NCBI GenBank assembly: GCA_021776335.1
Contig: JAJFGB010000001.1
Location: forward strand, 62,001-126,000
DNA length: 64,000 bases
Direction of reading: 5' to 3'
Source of the DNA: Hyphococcus sp.
Lineage (GTDB): Bacteria; Pseudomonadota; Alphaproteobacteria; Caulobacterales; Parvularculaceae
Position numbers and translations under genes: made by a program. Numbering within the stretch: position 1 is the first letter of the stretch; every line of letters starts with the position of its first letter. Shown in pieces: positions 53,566 through 62,455 of the stretch. A model generated the notes under the pieces. The model saw only the letters and a list, made by a program, of their open reading frames with translations. It was not told the origin of the DNA and searched no databases.

Positions 53566-54072
53566 TTAATCGCCGCCCGTCGCGGCGGTCGCCTCTATCT
53601 CAATCATCAGCTCCGGCAGGAAGAGCTCATTGACGCCGATAAAGGATTGCGGCGGGCGATTGTCGCTCTCTCCAAGCCACGCCATAAACACATCGAAACT
53701 GCCCAATCCCGCTTCCATATCTGTCACGAAAAACCGCATGTGAATAATGTCATCATGGGTCATGCCGGCGTCAGCGAGGACAAGGTCAATATTGTTGAGC
53801 GTTTCTTGAAATTGGGCGCGCATATCGCCTGGGTGTTTGACGACAACACCGAAAGGTGCGTCGGCATCGGGCGTTAGTGAAACCTGACCCGACATAATCA
53901 ATGTTCGATTGGCGCCCTCGATCACACGGCCCTGGTCAAGAACGCCAGCGGACCATTCGGCCGTGTTGATGGAGGTGGATTTCATCTCGGTTTGTTCGGC
54001 GCAAGCGGAGAGAGCCAGAAAAAAAGCAATCGCCGTCGCTTTACCCAAAGTCCGAATTGTCGGCTTTGCCAT
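53566..54072 (-). CDS. RidA-family lipoprotein
   Basis: A 168-residue RidA/YjgF/UK114-type protein with a lipobox (LSAC at residue 24), so it should sit in the cell envelope, unlike the cytosolic imine deaminase RidA. The RidA domain shows LIMSGQVSLTPDADAPFG, in part, and HDDIIHMRFFVTDM. The arginine that binds substrate carboxylate in enzymatic members, expected near the C-terminal FIGVNELFLPELMIEIEATA stretch, is not evident, so catalysis is doubtful. I chose the ATG at 54072, preceded by AAAGGA. Confidence 0.8.
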   Translation of the reverse strand: MAKPTIRTLGKATAIAFFLALSACAEQTEMKSTSINTAEWSAGVLDQGRVIEGANRTLIMSGQVSLTPDADAPFGVVVKHPGDMRAQFQETLNNIDLVLADAGMTHDDIIHMRFFVTDMEAGLGSFDVFMAWLGESDNRPPQSFIGVNELFLPELMIEIEATAATGGD

Positions 54073-54089
54073 GTTCAAAATCCTTTGCG

Positions 54090-54719
54090 TTAAATCGGTT
54101 TTCTTTTGGCGTGATGTGAGGATGTCGGCTTATAAAAGCAGTCTGCGAGGCTCTCAATAGCAGCGTCGGCGGCATGTTGAAACAAGCGCTCGCCCACGAA
54201 ATCCCGCTTCAGGCTGACCAGCATCAATAGCGTCATGCGTGCAGCGACGACATCGCGCTGCGGTGATTTTGCTTTAGTATTCCATTCTCTAATGAGCGCT
54301 CGGAGAAATGCCTGATCGCCCTGTTGATGCGCGAGCAATATTTTTGGCGGCACCTTTCTGCTGATCGCCAGTAAATCGCGCCGGTCGCCCATGAACCGGA
54401 TCAGGGGATCATCACAGATTTGTCGGAAGAGCGTGTGAATCAGCCTTTCAAAATGCGCGCGCGTTTTTTGCCTGGAGGAGCGTTTCTGATCAAGCAGCGG
54501 CGCCCGGATTGCGTTTTGCGCATCCTCAAGCAATTCGAAAAACAGCATTTCTTTCGATGGGTAGAATTTATAGAACGAGCCCTTTGCGATGGCGGCGGAC
54601 TTGGCGATTTCCTCCACTGTGGTCTTAAGCACGCCCTTTGCAGCAAACAGTTTTCGGCCGTCTTTTCGTAAGTTTTCGCGAATCTGATCTTCTTCTCTTT
54701 CGCTGAATGACCTTGGCAT
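54090..54719 (-). CDS. TetR-family regulator
   Basis: A 209-residue regulator. The N-terminal helix-turn-helix (AAKGVLKTTVEEIAKSAAIA, KGSFYKFYPSKEMLFFELLE, each in part) is typical of TetR, with a variable ligand-binding C-terminal domain. I chose the ATG at 54719, preceded by GGAGAG. It precedes the RidA-like lipoprotein gene on the same strand by 17 nt and may regulate it, and it is divergent from the small membrane protein gene at 54830. Confidence 0.88.
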   Translation of the reverse strand: MPRSFSEREEDQIRENLRKDGRKLFAAKGVLKTTVEEIAKSAAIAKGSFYKFYPSKEMLFFELLEDAQNAIRAPLLDQKRSSRQKTRAHFERLIHTLFRQICDDPLIRFMGDRRDLLAISRKVPPKILLAHQQGDQAFLRALIREWNTKAKSPQRDVVAARMTLLMLVSLKRDFVGERLFQHAADAAIESLADCFYKPTSSHHAKRKPI

Positions 54720-54829
54720 GGGCTCTCCGGCTGTCATCAATCAATAAAACTATTTGACCAATATCCTCATTTGGTCATAATGGAAAGGCGCTCATCCATT
54801 TTTGAACGTTGACGATGGAGGGATGGATC

Positions 54830-55237
54830 ATGAAAAGAATGAATTGGCGGCTTGTTTTTCTGTTCTCACTCAGCGGTGTTTTTTTTGCGGTGCTGACGAT
54901 TTTCGCCTGGATCCATGGTTATGAACACTGGTTTGCTCTGGCGACCATTGTTCTTGTCGCAAAGTTCATTGCACTGATGGAACATGATGCGCCGATAAAA
55001 CACGGCTTTGCGGCTGGTTTTTTTACGGCGCTCTTCGCTTTGTGGACGCAAGCCGCGTTTGCGCCGATTTATCTCAAGAATAACCCGGCCTACAGGGAAG
55101 TTGAAATTCCCTTTGGTCTCGACCCGCTGACATACACCATCTTGTTTTCTCCCATTGGAGGCTTGATGGCGGGCATTCTCGCGGTTTTTGTGGCGTGGCC
55201 CGTTGCAAAACTATACCTCGCACTCAGAACGATTTGA
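54830..55237 (+). CDS. Small integral membrane protein
   Basis: A 135-residue protein with four hydrophobic helices (about residues 8-28, 32-52, 58-78, 100-125). GGAGG lies about 9 nt before the ATG at 54830. No catalytic motif is visible. It is divergent from the TetR regulator and 24 bp ahead of a MAPEG-family gene, so it may be a regulated partner of the latter. Confidence 0.7.
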   Translation: MKRMNWRLVFLFSLSGVFFAVLTIFAWIHGYEHWFALATIVLVAKFIALMEHDAPIKHGFAAGFFTALFALWTQAAFAPIYLKNNPAYREVEIPFGLDPLTYTILFSPIGGLMAGILAVFVAWPVAKLYLALRTI

Positions 55238-55261
55238 AACTGACGACATATGGAGAAAGTG

Positions 55262-55654
55262 ATGATGACGACTGATCTGTGGGCGCTTGTCGCAACGCTT
55301 TTCCTCGCCATGTTTCAGATTGGTTTGCAGAGCATTTTGACGCTGAAACAGGCTGGGCCAAGCTGGGTTGCCGGACCGCGCGATGAGTCTTTTTCCGTCA
55401 CCGGCATTGCCGGGCGTTTCGTGCGCGCACATAGAAATCTTTTGGAAATCTTTCCACAATTTGCCGCCGCGCTGTTTGTGGTTCATGCGGCGGGCCTCAA
55501 CGGACAATTTGCAGTGTGGGGCGCGTGGATGTTTTTTATCTCGCGCGCTTTATATGTGCCTGCCTATGCGTTTGGTCCGCCGGGATTGCGGTCAGCATTC
55601 TGGCAGGGCGGCCAGATCGGCATTCTGGTTATTCTGTTTGATATTGTGGGGTGA
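55262..55654 (+). CDS. MAPEG-family membrane protein
   Basis: A 130-residue four-helix membrane protein of the MAPEG family (relatives include microsomal glutathione transferase). Typical runs are RFVRAHRNLLEIFPQFAAAL and ALYVPAYAFGPPGLRSAFWQ. The start ATG at 55262 follows GGAG. The last 41 bp of coding sequence recur almost exactly at 56938-56978, downstream of the intervening protease gene. Enzymatic activity is not shown for this bacterial group. Confidence 0.85.
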   Translation: MMTTDLWALVATLFLAMFQIGLQSILTLKQAGPSWVAGPRDESFSVTGIAGRFVRAHRNLLEIFPQFAAALFVVHAAGLNGQFAVWGAWMFFISRALYVPAYAFGPPGLRSAFWQGGQIGILVILFDIVG

Positions 55655-55738
55655 GGGCGAGTTGCCTGGCTAGGTGTTGCGCCGTTAAATATCGATAGTT
55701 CAGTTGCGCAACGAGGGCATATTAAGTATGTAGCGCCC

Positions 55739-56854
55739 ATGCATAGCTGTACATATCGTCACTACAATTGGGTTATGTATACAGTGATGATTGCGATATT
55801 GTGCGCAACGAGCTTTTCTGCGCAAGCGCAAGCACCAATTCCGAACTCAAATGAACAATCGCAAACTCTTGAATCGCGAGTCGCAGATCTAGAAGAAATG
55901 GCCCAAACAAAAAGCAAGGATTCTTGGGACAAGTTTGGTGTCATAAGCCCGCTTCTTTCGGGGATTCTTGTTGCTCTCATCGGATTCTATGCAACCAATG
56001 TCTATAATAGCCGGCAAAGAGAAGCTGAAACGAACCGAAAGGACAGTGAGCTCTTGGTGGCGCAAGTCCAGACGGTCGAGAAGTTCCTGCCCCACCTGTC
56101 GGCTCAGAACGAAGAAAGCAAACAAGCCGCGCTCATAGCAATTTCAGCACTCGGAAATGCTCAAATTGCGATCAAGTTAGCAGAACTGTTTAGAGGAAGC
56201 GGTTCTGCAGGTGCGCTTGCCAAAATTGCACAAACGGGGCTGCCGGATGTAGCTAAAGCTGCTTCAAATGCCCTCGCTAATCTATTTGATTATTTGAAGA
56301 CGACGGTTGTGACAATACACAACAAAGCGTCCCGGTGTTCCAGTGGATTTGTTGCCATGGAAAACGGAGTCATTGTAACAGCTGCTCATGCGATCCAGGG
56401 TATTGCGCCAAGCGATATCAAAGTGGGTTTGCCTGACGGCAGAATTGTGCCCGCCGCGCTGGTAGCCTCTGACGATGAGTTAGATCTTGCAATTATCAGA
56501 TGCTCAGCCGATGAGCCGCTTGCATCGGTTGCACTCGCACCTTCGCACGCCCAGCTTGGTACGCAAGTCGTCGCGCTACTTGTGTCACTAGATGGGCAAC
56601 TAACACCTCGGGTGGGCCGCCTCAGCGGTAAGGTAGCCGATGCGGAGGTGTCATTTGGCGATCGCGATCGGCGCGTTGCCGACGCAATTCATGTTGATCT
56701 TGATGTCGCACCGGGAAGCAGCGGCGCCCCGGTTTTAGATGATATGGGCCAGCTGTTGGGAATCATCCAAGCGAGTGACCTGCGCGGCAAAACATATTTG
56801 ATAAGTGCGAGCGCAATCGCTGAATTCGTTCATAAGCACGGAAGTGCTGCATGA
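55739..56854 (+). CDS. Membrane-anchored trypsin-like serine protease
   Basis: A 371-residue protein: a hydrophobic N-terminal signal (residues 13-30), a short coiled stretch, a transmembrane helix (69-88), a helical region with repeat-like runs (SKQAALIAISALGNAQIAIK, in part, residues 127-180), then a trypsin-fold protease from about 187. The catalytic triad is visible: His217 (VTAAHAIQG), Asp249 (DDELDLAII) and Ser328 (APGSSGAP). It is not an HtrA, since no PDZ domain follows. The gene interrupts or sits between a MAPEG gene and a second MAPEG 3' end, and it has lower GC than its neighbours, which fits a recent insertion. Confidence 0.75.
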   Translation: MHSCTYRHYNWVMYTVMIAILCATSFSAQAQAPIPNSNEQSQTLESRVADLEEMAQTKSKDSWDKFGVISPLLSGILVALIGFYATNVYNSRQREAETNRKDSELLVAQVQTVEKFLPHLSAQNEESKQAALIAISALGNAQIAIKLAELFRGSGSAGALAKIAQTGLPDVAKAASNALANLFDYLKTTVVTIHNKASRCSSGFVAMENGVIVTAAHAIQGIAPSDIKVGLPDGRIVPAALVASDDELDLAIIRCSADEPLASVALAPSHAQLGTQVVALLVSLDGQLTPRVGRLSGKVADAEVSFGDRDRRVADAIHVDLDVAPGSSGAPVLDDMGQLLGIIQASDLRGKTYLISASAIAEFVHKHGSAA

Positions 56855-56870
56855 TGGATCGCGGAGTTTG

Positions 56871-56978
56871 CTGGTGCAATTCGACACCTATGCATTCGGC
56901 CCGCCGGGACTAAGTTCTGTTTTCTGGCAAGTCGGGCAGATCGGCATTCTGGTTATTCTGTTTGATATTGTGGAGTAG
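56871..56978 (+). pseudogene. Remnant 3' end of a second MAPEG-family gene
   Basis: A 36-codon frame reading FDTYAFGPPGLSSVFWQVGQ and continuing to a TAG at 56976-56978. It has no start or ribosome site. It aligns with the C-terminus of the MAPEG gene (55262-55654); the last 37 bases before the final codon are identical in the two copies, while more upstream bases differ. It is what remains of a paralogue or partial duplicate. Confidence 0.6.
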
Positions 56979-57120
56979 GAGGCCGCACCGTCGCCCAAAA
57001 GCAAACCCACCGACACCGTCATTCAAATCACGTTTCGGCGACGCCGCGCGCTGCTGTGTAGCCGCCCGATTGGCAGAATCGGTGGATAAGCCTATGCTTG
57101 GCAAAAAAGGGGTGGGCGAA

Positions 57121-58797
57121 ATGAAACTGGATCGCAGAACATTTGTCGGCGGCGGCGCTGTGCTTGCAGGCCTGGCGTCATCGGCGCGCGCATCAACACA
57201 AAAAACCGGTGGCGGCCGTGCTCAGGCGAAGGCGCTGGCCGCAATTGAAGATTATGTGGAAGACCACCGCGCTGCATGGGGCATTCCCGGCATGACTTTA
57301 TGCGTTGTCGATCGCGAGGGGCTTACGGGAGTCGTTCGTTCTGGGTTTGCTGATGTCGATCGCAATATTCGTGTCGGCCCGAGCCATCTTTTCCAGGTGG
57401 GGTCGATCACCAAGATGATGACCGGGCTTGCCATATGGTCCTTGATCGATGAAGAAAAACTGTCGCCTGAAGCGCGGCTTGTGGATCTTTTGCCGGATCT
57501 CGTCATACGCAATGGCGATGACATTACGCTGCAACATCTTCTCAATCACACATCGGGCATTCCCGGCAGTACGCCGCTCATTCTTGATGGCGGTTTGTGG
57601 ACACTTTTCGAACCGGGGTCGCAATGGGAATATAGTAATCTCGGTTATCGCATTTTGGGCAAGATTGCAGCGCAGGCGGACGGTCGTTCTTATGCCGATT
57701 GTGTTGAAGCGCGCGTGCTGCACCCGATCGGCATGATGGAGTCCACCGGCGCCATGCGCAGCGAAGATCGTCACCGTTATGCACAAGGATATGAGCCGGC
57801 GCGGATGGACCGGCCGGTCATGCATCCCGGTCCAATGGTAGAGGCGCCGTGGGTTGATTATGATGGCGGCGCGGGCTGCGTTGCATCCACAGGATCAGAT
57901 ATGGCGTCGTTCCTGCGTTTTTTGATGTCGCTTGCGGATGGCAAAGGCGGTCCGGTTTTGTCGGACAGGGCCGTAGCGGGTCTGGTGACGATCGCTGCTG
58001 ATGCGCCGGGCTGGGGCGATGGCGTCAAATATGGCAGCGGTATTGCCCAGGTTGAAATTGATGGCCGGCATTATTTCCATCATACGGGCGGCATGGTTTC
58101 GTTTTCATCGTCGCTGCATGTGGATAGAGAGGCGGGCGTTGCGGCGTTTGCCTCATGCAATGTTCATTATGCGCTCAACTACCGGCCGCGCGATATTACC
58201 GTCCATGCGTGTGAGTTGTTGCGCGCCGCCCGGGATGGATCTGCGGCGCCGTCGCCAAAGCCGGCAAAACCTGCGGTCGAGAATGCGGCGCAATATGCCG
58301 GCCGCTTTACCGCACAAAATGGCGACTTTGTTGAAATTGTTGCAAAGGGCGGCCAACTCAAATTGCACAATGGCAGCCGGGAAACAAACATGCAGCAGAT
58401 CGGTGAAAACTATTTCGCGTGTGATGATGATGCATTTCGAATGAGTGGTTTGGAAGTCGAGATCGACAACGATATTGCGGTGCGCATTTGGGCTGGCGAT
58501 ATGGAATATGTTGCGGACCCGACTTCAGGCTATCGACCATCGCCGCCCGCGGAAATACATGCGCTGGCGGGGCAATATTACAGTGATGATCGTTGGGAAA
58601 TACCGATCAGAATCTATGCCCGCGATGGAATACTCAAGCTAAAATCGGTGAACTTTTTCGATACCATGACGCCGCTTGATGATGGCGCATGGCGCATGGG
58701 CGACAGCGAACATCGCGCCCGGTTCGATGGTATGATCGATGGCAAGCCCCAGCGTCTTCAGATTTCAGGCTCGCAATATGAGCGCCGGTTTGGGTAG
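57121..58797 (+). CDS. Tat-exported class C beta-lactamase-family serine hydrolase
   Basis: A 558-residue serine hydrolase. A twin-arginine-like signal (DRRTFVGGGAVLAGLASSARA) starts at residue 4. The family motifs are SITK (nucleophile Ser with Lys, in FQVGSITKMMTG), YSNLGY (YxN) and HHTGG near residue 320. The last 150 residues form an extra lipocalin-like or DUF3471 module seen in esterases of this group. The substrate could be an ester, D-Ala peptide or beta-lactam; no resistance role is implied. I chose the ATG at 57121 because the signal begins there. Open frame upstream to 56962 is not part of it. Confidence 0.85.
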   Translation: MKLDRRTFVGGGAVLAGLASSARASTQKTGGGRAQAKALAAIEDYVEDHRAAWGIPGMTLCVVDREGLTGVVRSGFADVDRNIRVGPSHLFQVGSITKMMTGLAIWSLIDEEKLSPEARLVDLLPDLVIRNGDDITLQHLLNHTSGIPGSTPLILDGGLWTLFEPGSQWEYSNLGYRILGKIAAQADGRSYADCVEARVLHPIGMMESTGAMRSEDRHRYAQGYEPARMDRPVMHPGPMVEAPWVDYDGGAGCVASTGSDMASFLRFLMSLADGKGGPVLSDRAVAGLVTIAADAPGWGDGVKYGSGIAQVEIDGRHYFHHTGGMVSFSSSLHVDREAGVAAFASCNVHYALNYRPRDITVHACELLRAARDGSAAPSPKPAKPAVENAAQYAGRFTAQNGDFVEIVAKGGQLKLHNGSRETNMQQIGENYFACDDDAFRMSGLEVEIDNDIAVRIWAGDMEYVADPTSGYRPSPPAEIHALAGQYYSDDRWEIPIRIYARDGILKLKSVNFFDTMTPLDDGAWRMGDSEHRARFDGMIDGKPQRLQISGSQYERRFG

Positions 58798-58892
58798 GGG
58801 CGATGCCGTGCGAAAGAAACCACCTAATTACCAGAATTTGGCCCTGATTATTGGCAATGCTTCAGCAAGCTTTGTTGAGCACAACAATCAAT

Positions 58893-59597
58893 ATGCGTCT
58901 CTTTTTTCATTTTTTGGTGGTGGTATTTACGGTGATGGCCGATGCCTTCGTCGTGCTGGCGAGTGTGGCTTTTCTGAATATCTCTCCAATTTGGAATGAG
59001 GCGGCGTCAATCGTTTCGCGCGCAGACGAGAGAGGTCTTCTAACGTCGCAATCGATAGAACCAATGAATGTCGCAGAGCAAGTGATTGCGTTTTATGAAT
59101 TTGAGACAACATGGGCCATCGATGGCGCCGCCTGTTCTACAGTAATCATCCTTTGGAAAAATTTCACGGGAAATGGGCGTGAATTTTATGGCGCCAGCGT
59201 GTCGTCGCCGGTCGCCAGAAGCATTATGAGAGATTTGGCGCCGGAACTCTCATTGCGGGCGAGGGCAAGGGAAATGTTTACTGCATGTCAATTGGAGCGC
59301 CGGATGGACAATTTATCCTTGCTCAGGATATGGCTCGCTGAAGTCTATATTGGAAGTGGCGAATATGGGGTTGATGCTGCGGCACGCTCGATCTTTGGCA
59401 AGAGTTTTGATCAGCTTGATATCAACGAAGCCGCCCATCTTGCAGCATTGATACGTGTTCCTGGATATCGCGAGACCCCCACACGATTGGCAGAGAGAGC
59501 AAAACTTATAGCCGAACAAGTGACAGCCTGCCAGTCCTCCGACGGGTTTCTGCTTCCGCTGTGTTCAGCCCACTCAGATTTGCCAGCAAACGAATAG
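58893..59597 (+). CDS. GT51-type peptidoglycan transglycosylase domain protein, degenerate
   Basis: A 234-residue membrane protein with one N-terminal helix (MRLFFHFLVVVFTVMADAFV) and a glycosyltransferase-51 domain. The C-terminal half of the domain is clear: CQLERRMDNLSLLRIWLAEV, YIGSGEYGVDAAARSIFGKS, in part, and INEAAHLAALIRVPGYRETP. The N-terminal catalytic motif expected as ED-RF-H-G is replaced by FYEFETTWAIDGAAC and the GASTITQQ motif by YGASVSSPVA. It could still be active as a monofunctional enzyme, or have lost polymerisation activity. It begins 95 bp after the serine hydrolase. Confidence 0.7.
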   Translation: MRLFFHFLVVVFTVMADAFVVLASVAFLNISPIWNEAASIVSRADERGLLTSQSIEPMNVAEQVIAFYEFETTWAIDGAACSTVIILWKNFTGNGREFYGASVSSPVARSIMRDLAPELSLRARAREMFTACQLERRMDNLSLLRIWLAEVYIGSGEYGVDAAARSIFGKSFDQLDINEAAHLAALIRVPGYRETPTRLAERAKLIAEQVTACQSSDGFLLPLCSAHSDLPANE

Positions 59598-59681
59598 GCA
59601 TCGCGTCGGTGCTTCTGCGTGCCGCGCCAATGCTTCATCGCCACCCGCGGGTGATACAAGGCCGACGTCTTCGACTTCTTT

Positions 59682-60392
59682 TCACCCCGCCAGACCGAGA
59701 TACTCCATGGTAAAGCCGAGCGTATTCATCGAGCCATGGGCGATGATCAGCGGCCAGAGATTGCGTTTATAGACCAGGAAATAAGTTCCAAAGATCAGCC
59801 CGATTGCGCCGGCATTGATGAACCCGGCAAGGCCCTGATAATAAAAATGCACATAGCCGAAAAACAGCGCCGCGAGAACAACTGAGAAAATGGACGCGAA
59901 TTTGGTGCGACCCAACACCGATTGTAATCGCGTCATGACAAAACCTCTGAAGAACATTTCTTCAGCAAAGCCGGCGCTGAACCAGGAAAGACCAAGCAGT
60001 ATCAAATATTGCGGCAGGTTTCCCTCGAGGTCGCCCCAGCGTTCTTCTTCGCCTTCGATTGGGTCAGACAGGATGGTGATGCCGATGGCGTCGAGGCCTT
60101 TAGTCAGCGACACCATAATCACCAGAACCGTGGCGAAGACTAAAAGCGCCTGGGGTATTACTAACAGTTTTGCCTTGAGGCCAGGCAGCGCACGCAAACC
60201 CATACCAGACCAGTTTTCACCGCGCGTCCGGATATAAAGCGTGATGAGAATGATCGTTGTGATCAGCGATACCGGCCCTGAATAGCGCCAGAAGAACGGG
60301 TCCATTAGTTCTTTAAGGCCAAGGGCGATGGCGATAAAGACGGCAAGTTCAATGAGGCTTGTGAGCCGGTTGGGATGTGTGGCGTCGGACAT
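59682..60392 (-). CDS. CPBP-family intramembrane metalloprotease
   Basis: A 236-residue membrane protein with about eight helices. The CPBP (Abi/Rce1-like) motifs are visible: AEEMFFRGFV (paired Glu with Arg), FGYVHFYYQG (His), and a C-terminal helix LIIAHGSMNTLGF with the third His and Asn. Members cleave CAAX-type or other membrane peptides, or act in bacteriocin self-immunity. I chose the ATG at 60392, preceded by AGGAAGAG. Its partner is unknown. Confidence 0.85.
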   Translation of the reverse strand: MSDATHPNRLTSLIELAVFIAIALGLKELMDPFFWRYSGPVSLITTIILITLYIRTRGENWSGMGLRALPGLKAKLLVIPQALLVFATVLVIMVSLTKGLDAIGITILSDPIEGEEERWGDLEGNLPQYLILLGLSWFSAGFAEEMFFRGFVMTRLQSVLGRTKFASIFSVVLAALFFGYVHFYYQGLAGFINAGAIGLIFGTYFLVYKRNLWPLIIAHGSMNTLGFTMEYLGLAG

Positions 60393-60481
60393 GGCTCTCT
60401 TCCTAAAGGCGCTGCTTTGGCATTTATAGAACAATTGTGCGGACGCTCGCAGGGGCCATGATTTGCGCCGCTTTTAGGGAA

Positions 60482-60511
60482 ATAGTGAAGGAGGTGACCC
60501 TCCTTCACTAT
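60482..60511. terminator. 13-bp hairpin after the alpha/beta hydrolase gene
   Basis: ATAGTGAAGGAGG (60482-60494) pairs exactly with CCTCCTTCACTAT (60499-60511) around a 4-nt loop. It begins 9 nt after the stop of the minus-strand hydrolase gene. Read on the minus strand only a short T-run (TTT) follows, so it is a strong stem with a weak tract; it may also block the transcript end. Confidence 0.7.
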
Positions 60512-60520
60512 GGTTGGTTG

Positions 60521-61570
60521 TTATTGGCGCGCGACTTTACGGTCGAGAAAGTCGAGCATTTCCGTTGCGATCACATCGCCATATTCTTCAAGGGCGAAGT
60601 GGCCGGTTTCAAGAAGGTGGAACTCCAGGTCTTTAAGGTCGCGTTTATAGGGGTGGGCGCCGTCAGCTGGAAAGATGTGGTCGTTTTTGCCCCAGACAAT
60701 GAGCGCCGGCGGCTGATGTTCGCGGAACAGTTTCTGCCAACCGGGATACTCGGTCACATTGGTGGCGTAGCTCAAGAACATATCGAGCTGAATTTCCTGA
60801 TTGCCGTCGCGGTCAAGAAGATATTGATCTGTGTGCCATGTGTCCGGGCTGACTTTCTCAACATTGCCAACGCCATGGGTGTACTGCCATTTCGTGGCGT
60901 CAATCGTCAGCAGGCTGCGCAGGGCGTCGCGATTGGCGTCTGATGCCTCGCCCCAATAGGCTTTGATCGGGCCCCAGAATTCGCGCAGGCCTTCTTCATA
61001 GGCGTTGCCATTCTGGATGACGAAGGCGGTAACGCGTTCAGGGTGTTTGGTGAACAAACGATAGCCGACAGGTGCGCCGTAATCCATGAGATAGAGCGCA
61101 TAAGAGGAAACGCCTTTTTCCTCAGTGAAGGTTTCGACAATGTCAGCGAAATTGGCGAAGCTGTATTCAAAGTCCGTGCGCGACGGCATGGCGCTGGCGC
61201 CGTAACCGGGATAATCCGGCGCGAGCACGTGATAGCGCGCCGCCAGCTCGGGGATCAGATTGCGAAACATCTGCGACGATGTCGGAAATCCATGCAATAA
61301 CAAAACTGTGGGGTTTTTCGCATCGCCTGCTTCGCGATAAGCGATGGTAACGCCGTCGATTTCCATGGACCGGTGATAGACAGCGGTGGATTGGGCCGCT
61401 GTCGTTTTATCGATGCTGGCGGCTTTAGCGCCTGTGGTAAAAAACGCCATTGGCGCGATCATGGCGGCGAGGATCATTATTGTTGTGGCTACACTGAGTA
61501 ACAGTGCTGTTACATCCGTGCGGCGCATATAAAATCTATATGGTGATGCGTCGTTCATTTCGTTCTCCAT
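60521..61570 (-). CDS. Membrane-anchored or exported alpha/beta hydrolase (haloalkane dehalogenase/epoxide hydrolase-like)
   Basis: A 349-residue alpha/beta hydrolase. A hydrophobic segment (about 20-42) may be a signal or anchor. The oxyanion region [10 protein letters not shown] (93-102) and the nucleophile Asp163 in [11 protein letters not shown] mark the Asp-nucleophile group (dehalogenases, epoxide hydrolases). A later [10 protein letters not shown] and [11 protein letters not shown] supply the acid and the base His. The substrate is not predictable. It is followed by a strong hairpin at 60482-60511. Confidence 0.85.
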   Translation of the reverse strand: MENEMNDASPYRFYMRRTDVTALLLSVATTIMILAAMIAPMAFFTTGAKAASIDKTTAAQSTAVYHRSMEIDGVTIAYREAGDAKNPTVLLLHGFPTSSQMFRNLIPELAARYHVLAPDYPGYGASAMPSRTDFEYSFANFADIVETFTEEKGVSSYALYLMDYGAPVGYRLFTKHPERVTAFVIQNGNAYEEGLREFWGPIKAYWGEASDANRDALRSLLTIDATKWQYTHGVGNVEKVSPDTWHTDQYLLDRDGNQEIQLDMFLSYATNVTEYPGWQKLFREHQPPALIVWGKNDHIFPADGAHPYKRDLKDLEFHLLETGHFALEEYGDVIATEMLDFLDRKVARQ

Positions 61571-61776
61571 CTGCTATGGGAATTGGTATGAACGATCCAT
61601 ATTGGATGGCTTCAGATGATCTCTTTCATATTACATCATTTCATGATTCCACACTCCTGGCGTGTGCGTTAATCCAGGCGTGGTTGCTGTTGTCGGTGTG
61701 CAGAGTAGTCACAGTAACGTGATTGCCGTGTCTGTTTAGGCAGAAAAGTCTTTTTTTTGGAGGGCAGGTCGGCCGG

Positions 61777-62187
61777 TTATGGCGCCGGGGCGATGAATTC
61801 CACGCGAACGCCGCCGGGTATATAACACATCATGTGTTTTTTCGGGCCGGACCCCAGTTGTTCCGGCGCAAATTCCATATCAACACCGTCAATATCCAAC
61901 AGTTTTTCATATAATGCCGATAAAGCCTGCTCGCTTTCCACAGCCAGCGCGAAATGGTGAAGGCCGATGACATTTTTGCGGTCAAAGGGAAACGCGATGT
62001 CCGGATTTTCCGCCTGCCACAGCGTTATGACAATGGCGCCATCGCTGATGAACGCTGCGGGATAGTCGGGATTGCCGCCGATTTGACTGAAACCGAGCGT
62101 ATCGACGAAGAACGAACAGGTTTCAGAGACGTCCGGCACCGTTAATCCAATATGATGGATGCCTTTGGTTTCAGCCTTTGCGGGCAC
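61777..62187 (-). CDS. VOC-superfamily (glyoxalase/bleomycin resistance-like) protein
   Basis: A 136-residue protein of the vicinal-oxygen-chelate superfamily, small beta-alpha-beta-beta-beta repeats that hold a divalent metal. Likely metal ligands are His in GIHHIGLTV, His in GLHHFALAV and Glu in RVEFIAP. Members include lactoylglutathione lyase, fosfomycin resistance proteins and dioxygenases; the sequence alone does not choose. The ribosome site before the start at 62187 is weak. The two minus-strand neighbours are an alpha/beta hydrolase and, across the gap, an AraC-family gene on the plus strand. Confidence 0.85.
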   Translation of the reverse strand: MPAKAETKGIHHIGLTVPDVSETCSFFVDTLGFSQIGGNPDYPAAFISDGAIVITLWQAENPDIAFPFDRKNVIGLHHFALAVESEQALSALYEKLLDIDGVDMEFAPEQLGSGPKKHMMCYIPGGVRVEFIAPAP

Positions 62188-62455
62188 AAATTATCTCACT
62201 TGTTGACCGATCGCTTTTTCACATTCGCCTGAATCGCAAGGCGGAATTTGAATAGATGACCGACATGGATAGATCATGGCGCGATATTGCCGCTTATTGC
62301 GGGCTTACTGCTTTCAAATTCCTGCATTTCATATTCCAACACTTTCGATGCCGTGCTAGATATTCAGCGGGCTGCGCGCCGCTTAGACAGAGCGGGTATG
62401 CGCCGGCGGGACAGTTTCTCCATTTGTGTTTGTGATAGAGAGGGTGACGCATTCC

